This document shows positions 7,509 to 14,173 of a stretch of DNA of 17,658 nucleotides, one piece after another (position 1 is the first letter of the stretch; each line of letters starts with the position of its first letter). The translations under genes and the position numbers were made by a program. Location: the NCBI GenBank assembly GCA_023389045.1, contig JAEWEZ010000169.1:1-17658 (forward strand), given 5' to 3'. The notes beneath the pieces are model-generated. The model saw only the letters and a program-made list of their open reading frames with translations. It had not been told where the DNA came from and made no database searches. This DNA is from Actinomycetes bacterium (GTDB taxonomy: Bacteria > Actinomycetota > Actinomycetes > Actinomycetales > Dermabacteraceae).

Positions 7509-7747
7509 ACCGCTACCGCAAGGCCGGCCCCGCCCGCAACGGCAACCCCGCCCGCATCATCACCGACCCGAAGACCCGCCGCTGGCTGTACATCGTCGCC
7601 GCCGCTGTCGTGCCCCTGCTGGTGTTCTACGGCGTGATCACCGAGGAATCCGCGCCACTGTGGATCAGCCTCACCGCGTCGATCCTCGGCGCCGGCGCTC
7701 ACGGCCTAGCCGCCGCGAACACCCCGCCCACCGGCCACGAGGACTAG
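7505..7747 (+). CDS. Putative holin, two transmembrane helices
   Basis: An 80-residue protein starting at GTG 7505, which overlaps the preceding stop (GTGA) and has GAGAGGA at 7489-7495 upstream. The N-terminus is basic (NRYRKAGPARNGNPARIIT), then come two hydrophobic segments (WLYIVAAAVVPLLVFYGVI, and LWISLTASILGAGAHGLAAA) separated by a short EES turn, and a short hydrophilic tail. Size, topology and position after an endolysin match small actinophage holins that permeabilise the membrane so the amidase can reach the wall. It is the last gene of the late operon. Its TAG stop shares the palindrome CTAG (7744-7747) with the stop of the convergent integrase. No specific holin family can be named by eye. 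Confidence 0.78.
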   Translation: MNRYRKAGPARNGNPARIITDPKTRRWLYIVAAAVVPLLVFYGVITEESAPLWISLTASILGAGAHGLAAANTPPTGHED

Positions 7748-8562
7748 GCCGCCACCCGCTCGACCGTGGAGCGCATCGAGGACGTGTCCAGAGCGACGTA
7801 GCGGCGCGTGGTGGCCGGCGAGGCGTGCCCGAGCAGCTGTTGCACGGTGAACACGTCCCGGTCGAGCTGGTACGCCCGTGTGGCGAACCGATGCCGCAGG
7901 CTGTGCAGTGTCCAGTCGTCCGGCAGTGCTGCCGCCGCGAGCTTGCCCACGTACTGAGGGGACAGGTGGCCGTCATCGTCGCCGGGCAGCATGTAGCCCC
8001 ATCGCTCGCACTGCTCACGGATCACCGAGGCAAGGCCCGCCGGCAGCGGCACCACACGCACCCGGTCACCCTTCCCGTGCACGATCAGCGACCAGCCGCC
8101 GAGATCCTGCAGCAGATCCCGCCGATGGATCTGGGCGATCTCCGCCCGCCGCAGGCCGGTCTCGGCCGCACATCGCAGGATCAGCCGCACCCGAGGCGCT
8201 GCCGAGGCGATCGCCTGCCGATAGGCAATGTCATCGACCGGGCGCGGCACCCCGGTCGTCGCCCTCACCCGAGGCAGCGCGTCGGCAGGGTTGTCCTGCC
8301 GCCGGCCCGTGGCCACCATCCACTGCCAGAACGCCCGGTGCGTGTTCCTGTGCCCCCGCCGCGTCTCCGGTGCCCACTGCTGCCGCGAGAACCACCGCAC
8401 GAGGCCCTCCCCCGTCACCTCGGCCGGCGTGGACCAGCCGCCGGCCCTCGCGCAGCGTTGCACGTGCTCCCGCCGTGTCCGTTGCGTTGTGGCCGGCACC
8501 CCACCGGCCTGCATCGTCTCGCCCCATTCCGTGATCGTCTGTGACCAAGCTGCTGACATCAT
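7744..8562 (-). CDS. int: Phage tyrosine integrase
   Basis: A 272-residue tyrosine recombinase for site-specific integration and excision. The N-terminal half (about 1-100) looks like a SAM-like core-binding domain (RNTHRAFWQWMVATGRRQ). The catalytic domain keeps the whole active site: R138 in ETGLRRAEI, K164 in VHGKGDR, H220 and R223 in LHSLRHRFAT, H246 in LLGHASPATT, and nucleophile Y255 in RRYVALD. No separate arm-binding N-terminal domain is evident, so the protein is short. Two ATG codons are adjacent (8562, 8559); GAGGG suits the second better. CATAAT eight bases before the first ATG could instead give a near-leaderless transcript. The gene converges on the holin and lies next to the attachment core, as usual for integrases. 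Confidence 0.96.
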   Translation of the reverse strand: MMSAAWSQTITEWGETMQAGGVPATTQRTRREHVQRCARAGGWSTPAEVTGEGLVRWFSRQQWAPETRRGHRNTHRAFWQWMVATGRRQDNPADALPRVRATTGVPRPVDDIAYRQAIASAAPRVRLILRCAAETGLRRAEIAQIHRRDLLQDLGGWSLIVHGKGDRVRVVPLPAGLASVIREQCERWGYMLPGDDDGHLSPQYVGKLAAAALPDDWTLHSLRHRFATRAYQLDRDVFTVQQLLGHASPATTRRYVALDTSSMRSTVERVAA

Positions 8563-8620
8563 GGCCCTCGATTATGCCGCGTCAACCAACATAAGCGCAG
8601 GTCGTGGAGCCGAGACCCCA

Positions 8621-8657
8621 GAACAGAAGGTTGGGGGTTCGAATCCCTCCGGGCGCG
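8621..8657 (+). other. Prophage attachment site: 3' fragment of a tRNA gene (probably tRNA-Arg)
   Basis: The sequence matches the 3' part of a tRNA from the end of the anticodon loop to the discriminator base. The 3' anticodon strand is ACAGA, the variable loop AGGTT, the T stem GGGGG (8633-8637) pairs with CCCTC (8645-8649) around loop TTCGAAT, and the acceptor 3' strand is CGGGCGC (8650-8656) followed by G. No CCA is encoded. The bases before 8621 cannot complete an anticodon stem and no 5' half is present, so this is a fragment. Beside an integrase it marks the att core. The acceptor and anticodon arm fit an actinobacterial tRNA-Arg, possibly CCG; that identity is from memory. Confidence 0.85.
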
Positions 8658-8665
8658 CCCCACCC

Positions 8666-8700
8666 GAGGCCCCGCCACCACCAGGTGGCGGGGTCTTCGT
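8666..8700 (+). terminator. Rho-independent terminator downstream of the tRNA fragment
   Basis: A perfect ten-base-pair stem, CCCCGCCACC (8670-8679) with GGTGGCGGGG (8684-8693), closes an ACCA loop and is followed by TCTTCGTT. Wobble and Watson-Crick pairs extend the stem outward (GAGG with TCTT). It lies nine bases beyond the acceptor end of the tRNA fragment, so before phage insertion it most likely ended the tRNA transcript. It is also positioned to separate the integrase promoter region from host DNA. Confidence 0.85.
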
Positions 8701-8857
8701 TATATCGATAACCCTGGCGCCGAGGGCGCAACAGAGCATTCCCGCCACAGCGGCGATCTCTCGCAACCAGCCGCTGAGCTCATAGGACCGACATCGACAG
8801 ACAGGCACCGCTGTCCCCGCATCTCACACACCGATACAGGCAGATGCACAACAAGCC

Positions 8858-8871
8858 TTACCTGCAGGTAA
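8858..8871. promoter_or_regulatory. Perfect 14-base palindrome, possible operator
   Basis: TTACCTGCAGGTAA is a perfect inverted repeat with no spacer, in DNA without a gene. Its right edge overlaps TAATAA (8869-8874), which could act as a -10 element with TGCACA (8845-8850) as a weak -35 at an 18-base spacing. A dimeric repressor bound here would block that promoter. A transcript from it would reach the terminator at 8954-8985 after about 100 bases. The symmetry is seen directly; the promoter and operator roles are inference. Confidence 0.4.
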
Positions 8872-8953
8872 TAACAGCCCGCACCGCAACCCCGTCCCAC
8901 GATGTGATCCGATCGTGACCCATAGCGCAGGCGTCATCCGATAGCGTGACGTC

Positions 8954-8985
8954 AAGGCCCCTCAATGACGCGGGGCCTTTTCTTT
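8954..8985 (+). terminator. Rho-independent terminator in the intergenic region
   Basis: AAGGCCCC (8954-8961) pairs perfectly with GGGGCCTT (8972-8979) around a ten-base loop, followed by a T-rich run TTTTCTTT. It has no coding gene upstream on the plus strand within 300 bases, so it either ends an unrecognised short RNA starting near 8880 or backs up the tRNA terminator. Confidence 0.75.
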
Positions 8986-9315
8986 GCCTGAACTTCTGCA
9001 CGCGAACCCTGCATCTAAACCCCGCGCCCGCAGCCCGCGCACCGGATGCCGCACCCCTCCCGATCTCACCCCCATGCGTGCACGCTCGCCGTCGCCCTTT
9101 CGTCGGAACAGAGCACCTGCGTCGGCACCTGAGTCCCACTGCCCTAAACCTTGGTCCCAGAGGTCACGTTTTAGCAACACGCCGCTGCGACCTGCATTTC
9201 TGGTGCTGTGACGAGAAGCGGTGAACACTCCCGAGCGGTACCGCTGTGCGCCGCGTCACCGGGCGACACACACGGCACCCATCCCTTCCAACCGCGGCTC
9301 GTCAGGAGTTCACCC

Positions 9316-10416
9316 ATGGCCCTGCCCATCCCCTCCACACCGTCTCGCCGTTCCCTCCTCCTCGGCGCTGCAGCCGTTGCCCCGCTCGTTGCCCTCGGCG
9401 GCGCCAGCGCGAGCGCCAACCCCGGCCTCCGCGATGCCGGCGGGCTGCACATCATCGGCCAGTGGCACCACCCGGATATCCGCACCACCGATGTGCGCGT
9501 CGAAACCCCGCGCATCCGCACCTTCCCGCCCTCGATCCGGATCACGGTTCCCCCGAGCTACGCCAGCAACCCCGGCCGCCGCTACCCCGTCCTGCTGCTC
9601 CTGCACGGCGGCTTCGGCTTCTACCAGGACTGGACGAACCACGGCGGCGTGATCGAGCAGACCGAGCGCCACGAGGTCATCGTGGTCATGCCCGATGGTG
9701 GCGGCGGTTCCTTCTACTCCAATGCGAACTTCCCGCTGCCCGGCCGTGAAGCCGCCTGGGAAACGTTCATCATGAACCAGGTACTTCCCTTCGTGCACGA
9801 AAACTTCCGCACCGATCCGCAGCGCATGGCGATCGCCGGTCTGTCGATGGGTGGCTGGGGCGCTCTCGCCCTCGGCCAGCGCTACTGGGGCCACTTCCGC
9901 TCCATCAGCGCCTACTCCGGCCCGGCCGACTGCCTGGTGGAAGACCAGCCGGTACAGCAGAAGATCGCCGCCGGCGCGGTCCAGGCGATCATCTGGGGCG
10001 GCCCCGCCGCGGATGCCCTCAAGTACTTCACCACCGCCAACCTGCCGGGCGCGACCTGGGGCAATGAGGTCAACCCGAAGGTCGCCTACGGCTACAACCC
10101 GGTGCACAACCTCGACCGTTACCGCGGCAAGCGTCTCTTCCTGCGCTGCGGCACCGGCACCATGCCCGAGATCAACCTGCTGAAGACCTCCCTGCCGGAG
10201 GCCTTCGGCCAGGTGGTCGAGCAGGCGAAGCGCATCGGTGCGGACATCCAGGAACTGGCCGTGCGCCAGACCAATGAGCGTTTCGTGGCGGCACTGCGCG
10301 CCAAGGGCATCGACCATGACTACAAGGTGCTCGAGCACAAGACCCACGACTGGAATGTGTGGGCGCCCGCGCTGGCTGAGGACCTCCCCGGCATGATGGC
10401 GGTTCTGAACCACTGA
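9316..10416 (+). CDS. Tat-exported alpha/beta-hydrolase esterase (antigen 85 / putative esterase type), copy 1
   Basis: A 366-residue secreted hydrolase. The start at 9316 is set by AGGAG at 9304-9308 and by the signal peptide it reveals: SRRSLLLG (residues 10-17, twin arginine), an alanine/leucine core, and a likely cleavage after ASA near residue 34. The mature enzyme shows the alpha/beta-hydrolase strand PVLLLLHGG, the block VIVVMPDGGGGSFYSNANF, the nucleophile elbow GLSMGG with S177, and a candidate catalytic H344 in KTHDW. These features place it in the putative esterase family (PF00756) with antigen 85 and esterase D. The substrate is unknown; mycolyl transfer is only one option. It is followed by a terminator and by a close paralogue. 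Confidence 0.9.
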   Translation: MALPIPSTPSRRSLLLGAAAVAPLVALGGASASANPGLRDAGGLHIIGQWHHPDIRTTDVRVETPRIRTFPPSIRITVPPSYASNPGRRYPVLLLLHGGFGFYQDWTNHGGVIEQTERHEVIVVMPDGGGGSFYSNANFPLPGREAAWETFIMNQVLPFVHENFRTDPQRMAIAGLSMGGWGALALGQRYWGHFRSISAYSGPADCLVEDQPVQQKIAAGAVQAIIWGGPAADALKYFTTANLPGATWGNEVNPKVAYGYNPVHNLDRYRGKRLFLRCGTGTMPEINLLKTSLPEAFGQVVEQAKRIGADIQELAVRQTNERFVAALRAKGIDHDYKVLEHKTHDWNVWAPALAEDLPGMMAVLNH

Positions 10417-10439
10417 GCCGGGTTCTCGATCCTGACGCA

Positions 10440-10485
10440 GGGCCGTCGTCCCCGGATTGACCTCGGGGGCGGCGGCCCTTCTTTC
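10440..10485 (+). terminator. Rho-independent terminator after esterase copy 1
   Basis: A 15-base-pair stem, GGGCCGTCGTCCCCG (10440-10454) with CGGGGGCGGCGGCCC (10464-10478), contains two G-U wobbles and a nine-base loop and is followed by TTCTTTC. It begins 24 bases after the esterase stop. It separates the two esterase genes into independent transcripts. Confidence 0.87.
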
Positions 10486-10486
10486 G

Positions 10487-10526
10487 TGCCATAGGCCAGC
10501 ACTTAATGCCAACGGCCAGCACTTTT
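10487..10526 (+). repeat. Two 20-base tandem repeats upstream of esterase copy 2
   Basis: Two adjacent 20-base units (10487-10506 and 10507-10526) match at 16 of 20 positions and share the exact 11-base core GGCCAGCACTT, preceded in both by TGCCA. The period equals about two helical turns, so a protein bound to both cores would sit on the same DNA face. The repeats lie about 200 bases before the second esterase start. The 10527-10723 stretch beyond them shows no clear consensus promoter. Confidence 0.6.
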
Positions 10527-10723
10527 GTACCGATTACCGCAGGGTTGCGACACGCCGGCACACGCTGCAGGTCTTGGATCTGCATGAGACCCGGGACACA
10601 CTAACCGCTCAGCCGGGATGCAGCGCGAGCCCCAAGGAAGTTCATCGCGCACGCATCCCGTGCAGTCCCCTTCATGCCTCGCAGCCACTCCCGCAGGGCC
10701 TGTCTATGTCAGGAGCAGAAAGC

Positions 10724-11806
10724 ATGCATCGCACCCCCGCCCTCACCCCGTCGCGCCGCTCCCTCCTGCTGGGCGCCGCCACCCTCGCGCCCCTGGTCGC
10801 CCTCGGTGGCGCCAGTGCCCACGCCGTCGGGGACCTCAAAGACGCCGGCGGCCTGCACATCCTGAAGACCACCGACCTTCCCGAGATGCGCAGCGTGGAC
10901 GTCACCGTCGATACCGGCGGAGTGGTGCAGACCTTCAACCCGAATATCCGCGTCACGCTCCCGCCGAGCTACGCCACCTCCGGTGATCGCCGCTACCCGA
11001 TGCTGCTGCTCCTGCACGGCCAGGGCGGTGACTACACCAACTGGACCGAAAAAGGCGGTGTGGTGGAGCAGACCGCGAAGCACGACGTCATCGTGGTGAT
11101 GCCCGACGGCGGCTCCGGCTCCTTCTACTCCAACGCGAACTTCCCCCTGCCCGGCCGCAAAGCCGGCTGGGAGTCGTTCATCATGACGCAGGTGCTGCCG
11201 TTCATCCACGCGAACTTCCGCACCGACCCGCAACGTATGGCCATCGCTGGCCTCTCCATGGGCGGCTGGGGCGCCCTCGCCCTCGGCCAGCGCTACTGGG
11301 GTCACTTCCGTTCCGTGAGCTCCTACTCCGGCCCGGCCGACTGCAACCCGGCCACCCCGGACGGTGCCGCGGTGCGCGCCGCGATCTACTTCTCCCCCGT
11401 CTTCGAATTCGCCAAGCGGCCCACCTCGAACCTGCCCGGTTCCACCTGGGGTCCGCTGCCGTACCCGCGGATCGCCCGCGGCTACAACCCGATGGAGAAC
11501 CTCGAGCGCTACCGCGGAAAGCGCGTGTTCCTGCGCACCGGAGACGGCGCCTGGAACGACTTCCTCGAAGACCTCGAGAAGAACCCCGACATCGCCAAGC
11601 AGCTCGAGAAGAAGTTCGGCACCCTCGTGGCCGACACCATCGAAGCGGCCGTGCACCCGAACATGACCCGCTTCCATGAGGCGCTCGACGCCAAGGGCAT
11701 CGCGAACGACTTCAAGCTGCTGCCCGGACGCACCCACGACTTCGGGCTGTGGAGCGAGAACCTCGCCGAGGACCTCCCTGGCATGCTGAAGGTACTGAAC
11801 GCCTGA
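10724..11806 (+). CDS. Tat-exported alpha/beta-hydrolase esterase (antigen 85 / putative esterase type), copy 2
   Basis: A 360-residue paralogue of the preceding esterase. The ATG at 10724 is preferred over an in-frame ATG at 10706 because AGGAG at 10711-10715 sits eight bases before it and the signal peptide then aligns with copy 1: SRRSLLLG at residues 11-18 offset by one, likely cleavage after SAHA near residue 34. The two mature proteins share long identical stretches, including MAIAGLSMGGWGALALGQRY with nucleophile S178, and SFYSNANFPLPGR. The candidate catalytic histidine lies in RTHDFGLW near the end. They diverge in the region after SGPADC, where substrate loops are expected. The gene converges on the histidine phosphatase, leaving only seven bases between stops and no room for a terminator. 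Confidence 0.9.
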   Translation: MHRTPALTPSRRSLLLGAATLAPLVALGGASAHAVGDLKDAGGLHILKTTDLPEMRSVDVTVDTGGVVQTFNPNIRVTLPPSYATSGDRRYPMLLLLHGQGGDYTNWTEKGGVVEQTAKHDVIVVMPDGGSGSFYSNANFPLPGRKAGWESFIMTQVLPFIHANFRTDPQRMAIAGLSMGGWGALALGQRYWGHFRSVSSYSGPADCNPATPDGAAVRAAIYFSPVFEFAKRPTSNLPGSTWGPLPYPRIARGYNPMENLERYRGKRVFLRTGDGAWNDFLEDLEKNPDIAKQLEKKFGTLVADTIEAAVHPNMTRFHEALDAKGIANDFKLLPGRTHDFGLWSENLAEDLPGMLKVLNA

Positions 11807-11813
11807 GCGATCC

Positions 11814-12407
11814 TTACTCCGTGACCACAGGCCGGTGCGGGCCGAGCCGACGCAGTTCGGCATTGCCCAGATGAGGCACCTGCCTGTGGTCATAGGGGTC
11901 CATCCCCGAGGCCAGGGCCAGCGCAATCTGCAAAACGTCACCGTGCGCTACCAGCACTACCGGGGCCGACGGGTCCTCGCGCAGGAGATCATCGGCCTCG
12001 GTGAGCACCCGGGCCACGCGCGCCGCTACCGCGCAGACGTCTTCGACCTCGTCGATCTGGGCGGCCCGCTCATGGTCGAGCACCCAGATCCGCTCATACG
12101 CATCGGCCGGGCCCTCGTCGTACCGTCCGAAGAAACGCTCCCGCAGACCTTCGCGCACCAACGGCGTCGGCGCCTGGAGCACCGACCCGAACTCCTCGGC
12201 GGTCTGCAGGGCACGCGCAAAATCGCTGCTCAGCAACCGCACCGTCGGCCCCATCCCGTGATCGCGGGCGGCGCCGAGCGCTGCCTGCCGCGCCTGCTCG
12301 CGACCCAGCTCCGTCAGCCCCACCTCGATGATGGCGCGCGGACCGGGAGCCGACACGATCACGCCCGCGACATTGGCGAGGGACTGGCCATGCCGAAGCA
12401 CCCACAC
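11814..12407 (-). CDS. Histidine phosphatase superfamily protein
   Basis: A 197-residue member of the phosphoglycerate mutase-like superfamily that uses a phosphohistidine intermediate. The start region gives LRHGQSLAN with R5 and H6; R65 lies in SSDFARALQTAE, E90 in LRERFFG, and H155 in VLVAHGD, so the catalytic set is complete. The chosen start is GTG at 12407; there is no in-frame ATG or other GTG between it and the upstream stop, and the usual family start is close to the RHG motif. It lies 59 bases after the alkyl-DHAP synthase gene on the same strand and is probably the last gene of that operon. The substrate cannot be read from the sequence; a role in lipid phosphate turnover is possible from context only. 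Confidence 0.88.
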   Translation of the reverse strand: MWVLRHGQSLANVAGVIVSAPGPRAIIEVGLTELGREQARQAALGAARDHGMGPTVRLLSSDFARALQTAEEFGSVLQAPTPLVREGLRERFFGRYDEGPADAYERIWVLDHERAAQIDEVEDVCAVAARVARVLTEADDLLREDPSAPVVLVAHGDVLQIALALASGMDPYDHRQVPHLGNAELRRLGPHRPVVTE

Positions 12408-12466
12408 ACCGGCGGCGGCGCCCGCCCCCAGCGGGGTGGCGCCGACGCTCGTGGGTTTGTGCCCGC

Positions 12467-14173
12467 TCAGGGGAGAACCTTGCCGGGGTTCATGTTGCGG
12501 CCCGGATCCATGTGCTCGAACAGGCCCTGGACCATGTCCGCGCCCACCTCGCCGAGGTCATCGGTGATCCAGGGGCGGTGCTCGGTGCCCACACCGTGGT
12601 GGTGGGAGACGCCGGAGCCAAGGTCGATGAAAGCCTGCTGCACAGCGTTCTTGGCCGTGTAGTACTCATCGAGCGCCGTCGCGTCATCGTCAAAGGGAAC
12701 CGCGAAGGTGAAGTAGAGGCAGGCCCCGCCGTGGTAGCTGTGCGACATGTGGCAGAACATGAAGCCGCGGCGGCGAGCGCCTTCGCGGGCCTTGTAGAAC
12801 GCGTCGTACACGCGCGAGTGCACCTTGTTGATGTTCGACCAGGTGGCGCCGGTTTCGCAGACGTCGCCGAAGACCTGGTAGTTCAGCAGGAAGTCACGCA
12901 GGTAGGGGGTATCGAACTTCTTCTGGTCGTACACCGCGCCCGGGCCAGCGCCGAGCGTGATCCCGCCATTGGAGCCGACGATCCGCTTGACCACGCCTTT
13001 TTCGCGCTCGACGCGCTCTTTGCTGCCCTCGAAGCAGACATAGGCGATGCACATTTCGATGCTGGTGTCCCAGCCGCGGGAGCGCAGGAAAGCGAACAGG
13101 CCGTCCTGCACCTTCGCCATCACCTTGCTCTTGGTCGATTCGGGTTCCTTGACCAGAGCGAGGCTGAACTTGGTTTCGGGGCCGTCCGAGAGGCGTGCGA
13201 AGACGGGGCTCACCTCGGAGCGGGTGATGGCGTGCATGCCGCGGATGCCGTGCTCCCAGTCGGGGAACATGTAGGCGATCACCTGGCGCACCTCGGGGCG
13301 GCGATGCACCTGGACGGTGCATTCGGTGATCACGCCGAGGCGGCCCTCAGAGCCCAGCAGCATTTCGTGCACGCTCGGGCCGGAGTCGCGGCCCGGATGC
13401 GGGCGGGTCACAGCCACACCCTTCGGGGTCACCACGCGCATGGCGCGCACGATGTCCTCGATGTCGCCGTAGCGGTCTGACTGCATGCCGGTAGAGCGGG
13501 TGGCCGCCCAGCCGCCAAGCGTGGAGTAGTTGAATGAATCGGGGAAGTGCCCGAGGGTCCAGCCGAGGTCGTTCAGCTGTTCTTCCAGGTCAGGGCCGTA
13601 GGCGCCGGCTTCGATGCGGGCCAGCATGGAGGTGTCGTCGATCTCCAGCACCTTGCGCATACGCCCCAGGTTCAGGGTGAGCACGGGGCGCTTCTCGTCC
13701 ACATCGGGGGTGACCGAGCCGGAGATGCAGGAGCCGCCGCCGTAGGGGATCAGCACCAGGTCATGTTCGAGGACGACCTCGAGGACCTTGCGCACCTCGT
13801 CTTCACTGCCGGGGTAGACCACCGCGTCCACGATGCGGCTGAACTCGCCGGTGCGCACGCGGAACAGGTCCGGCAGGGAGCGCCCGAAGGAGTGCACGAC
13901 CCGCATTTCGTCGTCCACCAGCAGGTTCTTCTCACCGACGATGCCGCTCAGGGCTTCGCTTGCGGCGTTCGGCAGGATGCTCTTCGGCACCGTGAAGTCG
14001 CTCAGCTGCGGTTCGACGGGCTCCGGCATGGTGGTCAGGTCCATCCCGATGACCTCTTTGGCCAGCGGGTTGAAGCCGGGCTTGTTACGCCAGTTGAAGG
14101 AAACGTCGTCCAGGCCCCAACCCCACCACTTGTGGCGTTTGACGTCAGCGGCGCTCATCGGCGATGCGCTCAT
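12467..14173 (-). CDS. agpS: Alkyldihydroxyacetonephosphate synthase homologue (FAD-binding)
   Basis: A 568-residue flavoprotein of the vanillyl-alcohol-oxidase fold. In eukaryotes AGPS replaces the acyl group of acyl-DHAP with a fatty alcohol, creating the ether bond. The family signature is extensive: KWWGWG near residue 15, the FAD loop PYGGGS (143-148), GHFPDSFNYSTLGGW (208-222) followed by YGDIEDIV, GSEGRLGVITE (274-284), ARLSD at 326-330 matching the arginine region contacting substrate in animal AGPS, SHSYHGGACLYF with Y480, and HHHGVG (524-529). Generic FAD oxidases such as GlcD lack most of these. The ATG overlaps the acyltransferase stop (TCAT on the plus strand, ATGA in the gene), so the two are coupled. 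No peroxisomal signal is present, as expected for a bacterium. Confidence 0.92.
   Translation of the reverse strand: MSASPMSAADVKRHKWWGWGLDDVSFNWRNKPGFNPLAKEVIGMDLTTMPEPVEPQLSDFTVPKSILPNAASEALSGIVGEKNLLVDDEMRVVHSFGRSLPDLFRVRTGEFSRIVDAVVYPGSEDEVRKVLEVVLEHDLVLIPYGGGSCISGSVTPDVDEKRPVLTLNLGRMRKVLEIDDTSMLARIEAGAYGPDLEEQLNDLGWTLGHFPDSFNYSTLGGWAATRSTGMQSDRYGDIEDIVRAMRVVTPKGVAVTRPHPGRDSGPSVHEMLLGSEGRLGVITECTVQVHRRPEVRQVIAYMFPDWEHGIRGMHAITRSEVSPVFARLSDGPETKFSLALVKEPESTKSKVMAKVQDGLFAFLRSRGWDTSIEMCIAYVCFEGSKERVEREKGVVKRIVGSNGGITLGAGPGAVYDQKKFDTPYLRDFLLNYQVFGDVCETGATWSNINKVHSRVYDAFYKAREGARRRGFMFCHMSHSYHGGACLYFTFAVPFDDDATALDEYYTAKNAVQQAFIDLGSGVSHHHGVGTEHRPWITDDLGEVGADMVQGLFEHMDPGRNMNPGKVLP

Larger units (their letters stand above)
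1..8657. mobile_element. Right-hand part of an integrated siphophage-type prophage
   Basis: Fourteen consecutive reading frames have phage character, in the order expected of a long non-contractile-tail phage: head-tail connector, neck proteins, tail tube, tail chaperone, tape measure, tail tip, amidase and holin-like proteins. They end at a convergent tyrosine integrase and a 3' tRNA fragment that marks the boundary. The left end (capsid start, portal, terminase, repressor and the intact tRNA) is not in the window. No tail sheath or baseplate genes are seen, which argues against a contractile tail. All tail-tip and lysis frames are open and keep their key residues, so this segment shows no decay. 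Confidence 0.93.
8701..9315. other. Intergenic region without a convincing gene
   Basis: These 615 bases lie between the tRNA terminator and the first esterase. Short open frames exist on both strands but lack ribosome binding sites and protein-like composition. The region holds a 14-base perfect palindrome (8858-8871) and a rho-independent terminator (8954-8985). From about 8986 to 9303 I see no clear structure. That stretch must carry the esterase promoter; TTGGTC (9150-9155) with TAGCAA (9171-9176) is a weak candidate at a 15-base spacing. Confidence 0.6.

Noticed and set aside
8621..8657. A complete functional tRNA gene
   Set aside because: No 5' acceptor strand, D arm or paired anticodon stem exists upstream; the preceding bases do not supply a U33 or a matching stem.
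8572..8808. Minus-strand open frame containing ARPEGFEPPTFCSG
   Set aside because: This peptide is the reverse-strand reading of a tRNA 3' end, a well-known source of false proteins. It supports the tRNA fragment instead of a gene.
9310..10512. 400-codon minus-strand open frame opposite esterase copy 1
   Set aside because: It mirrors the esterase and even crosses its terminator; a similar mirror frame lies opposite copy 2. Composition is valine, glycine and histidine rich, as expected of an antisense shadow.
12512..13480. 322-codon plus-strand open frame
   Set aside because: It lies entirely opposite the AGPS homologue, whose motifs prove the minus strand is coding.
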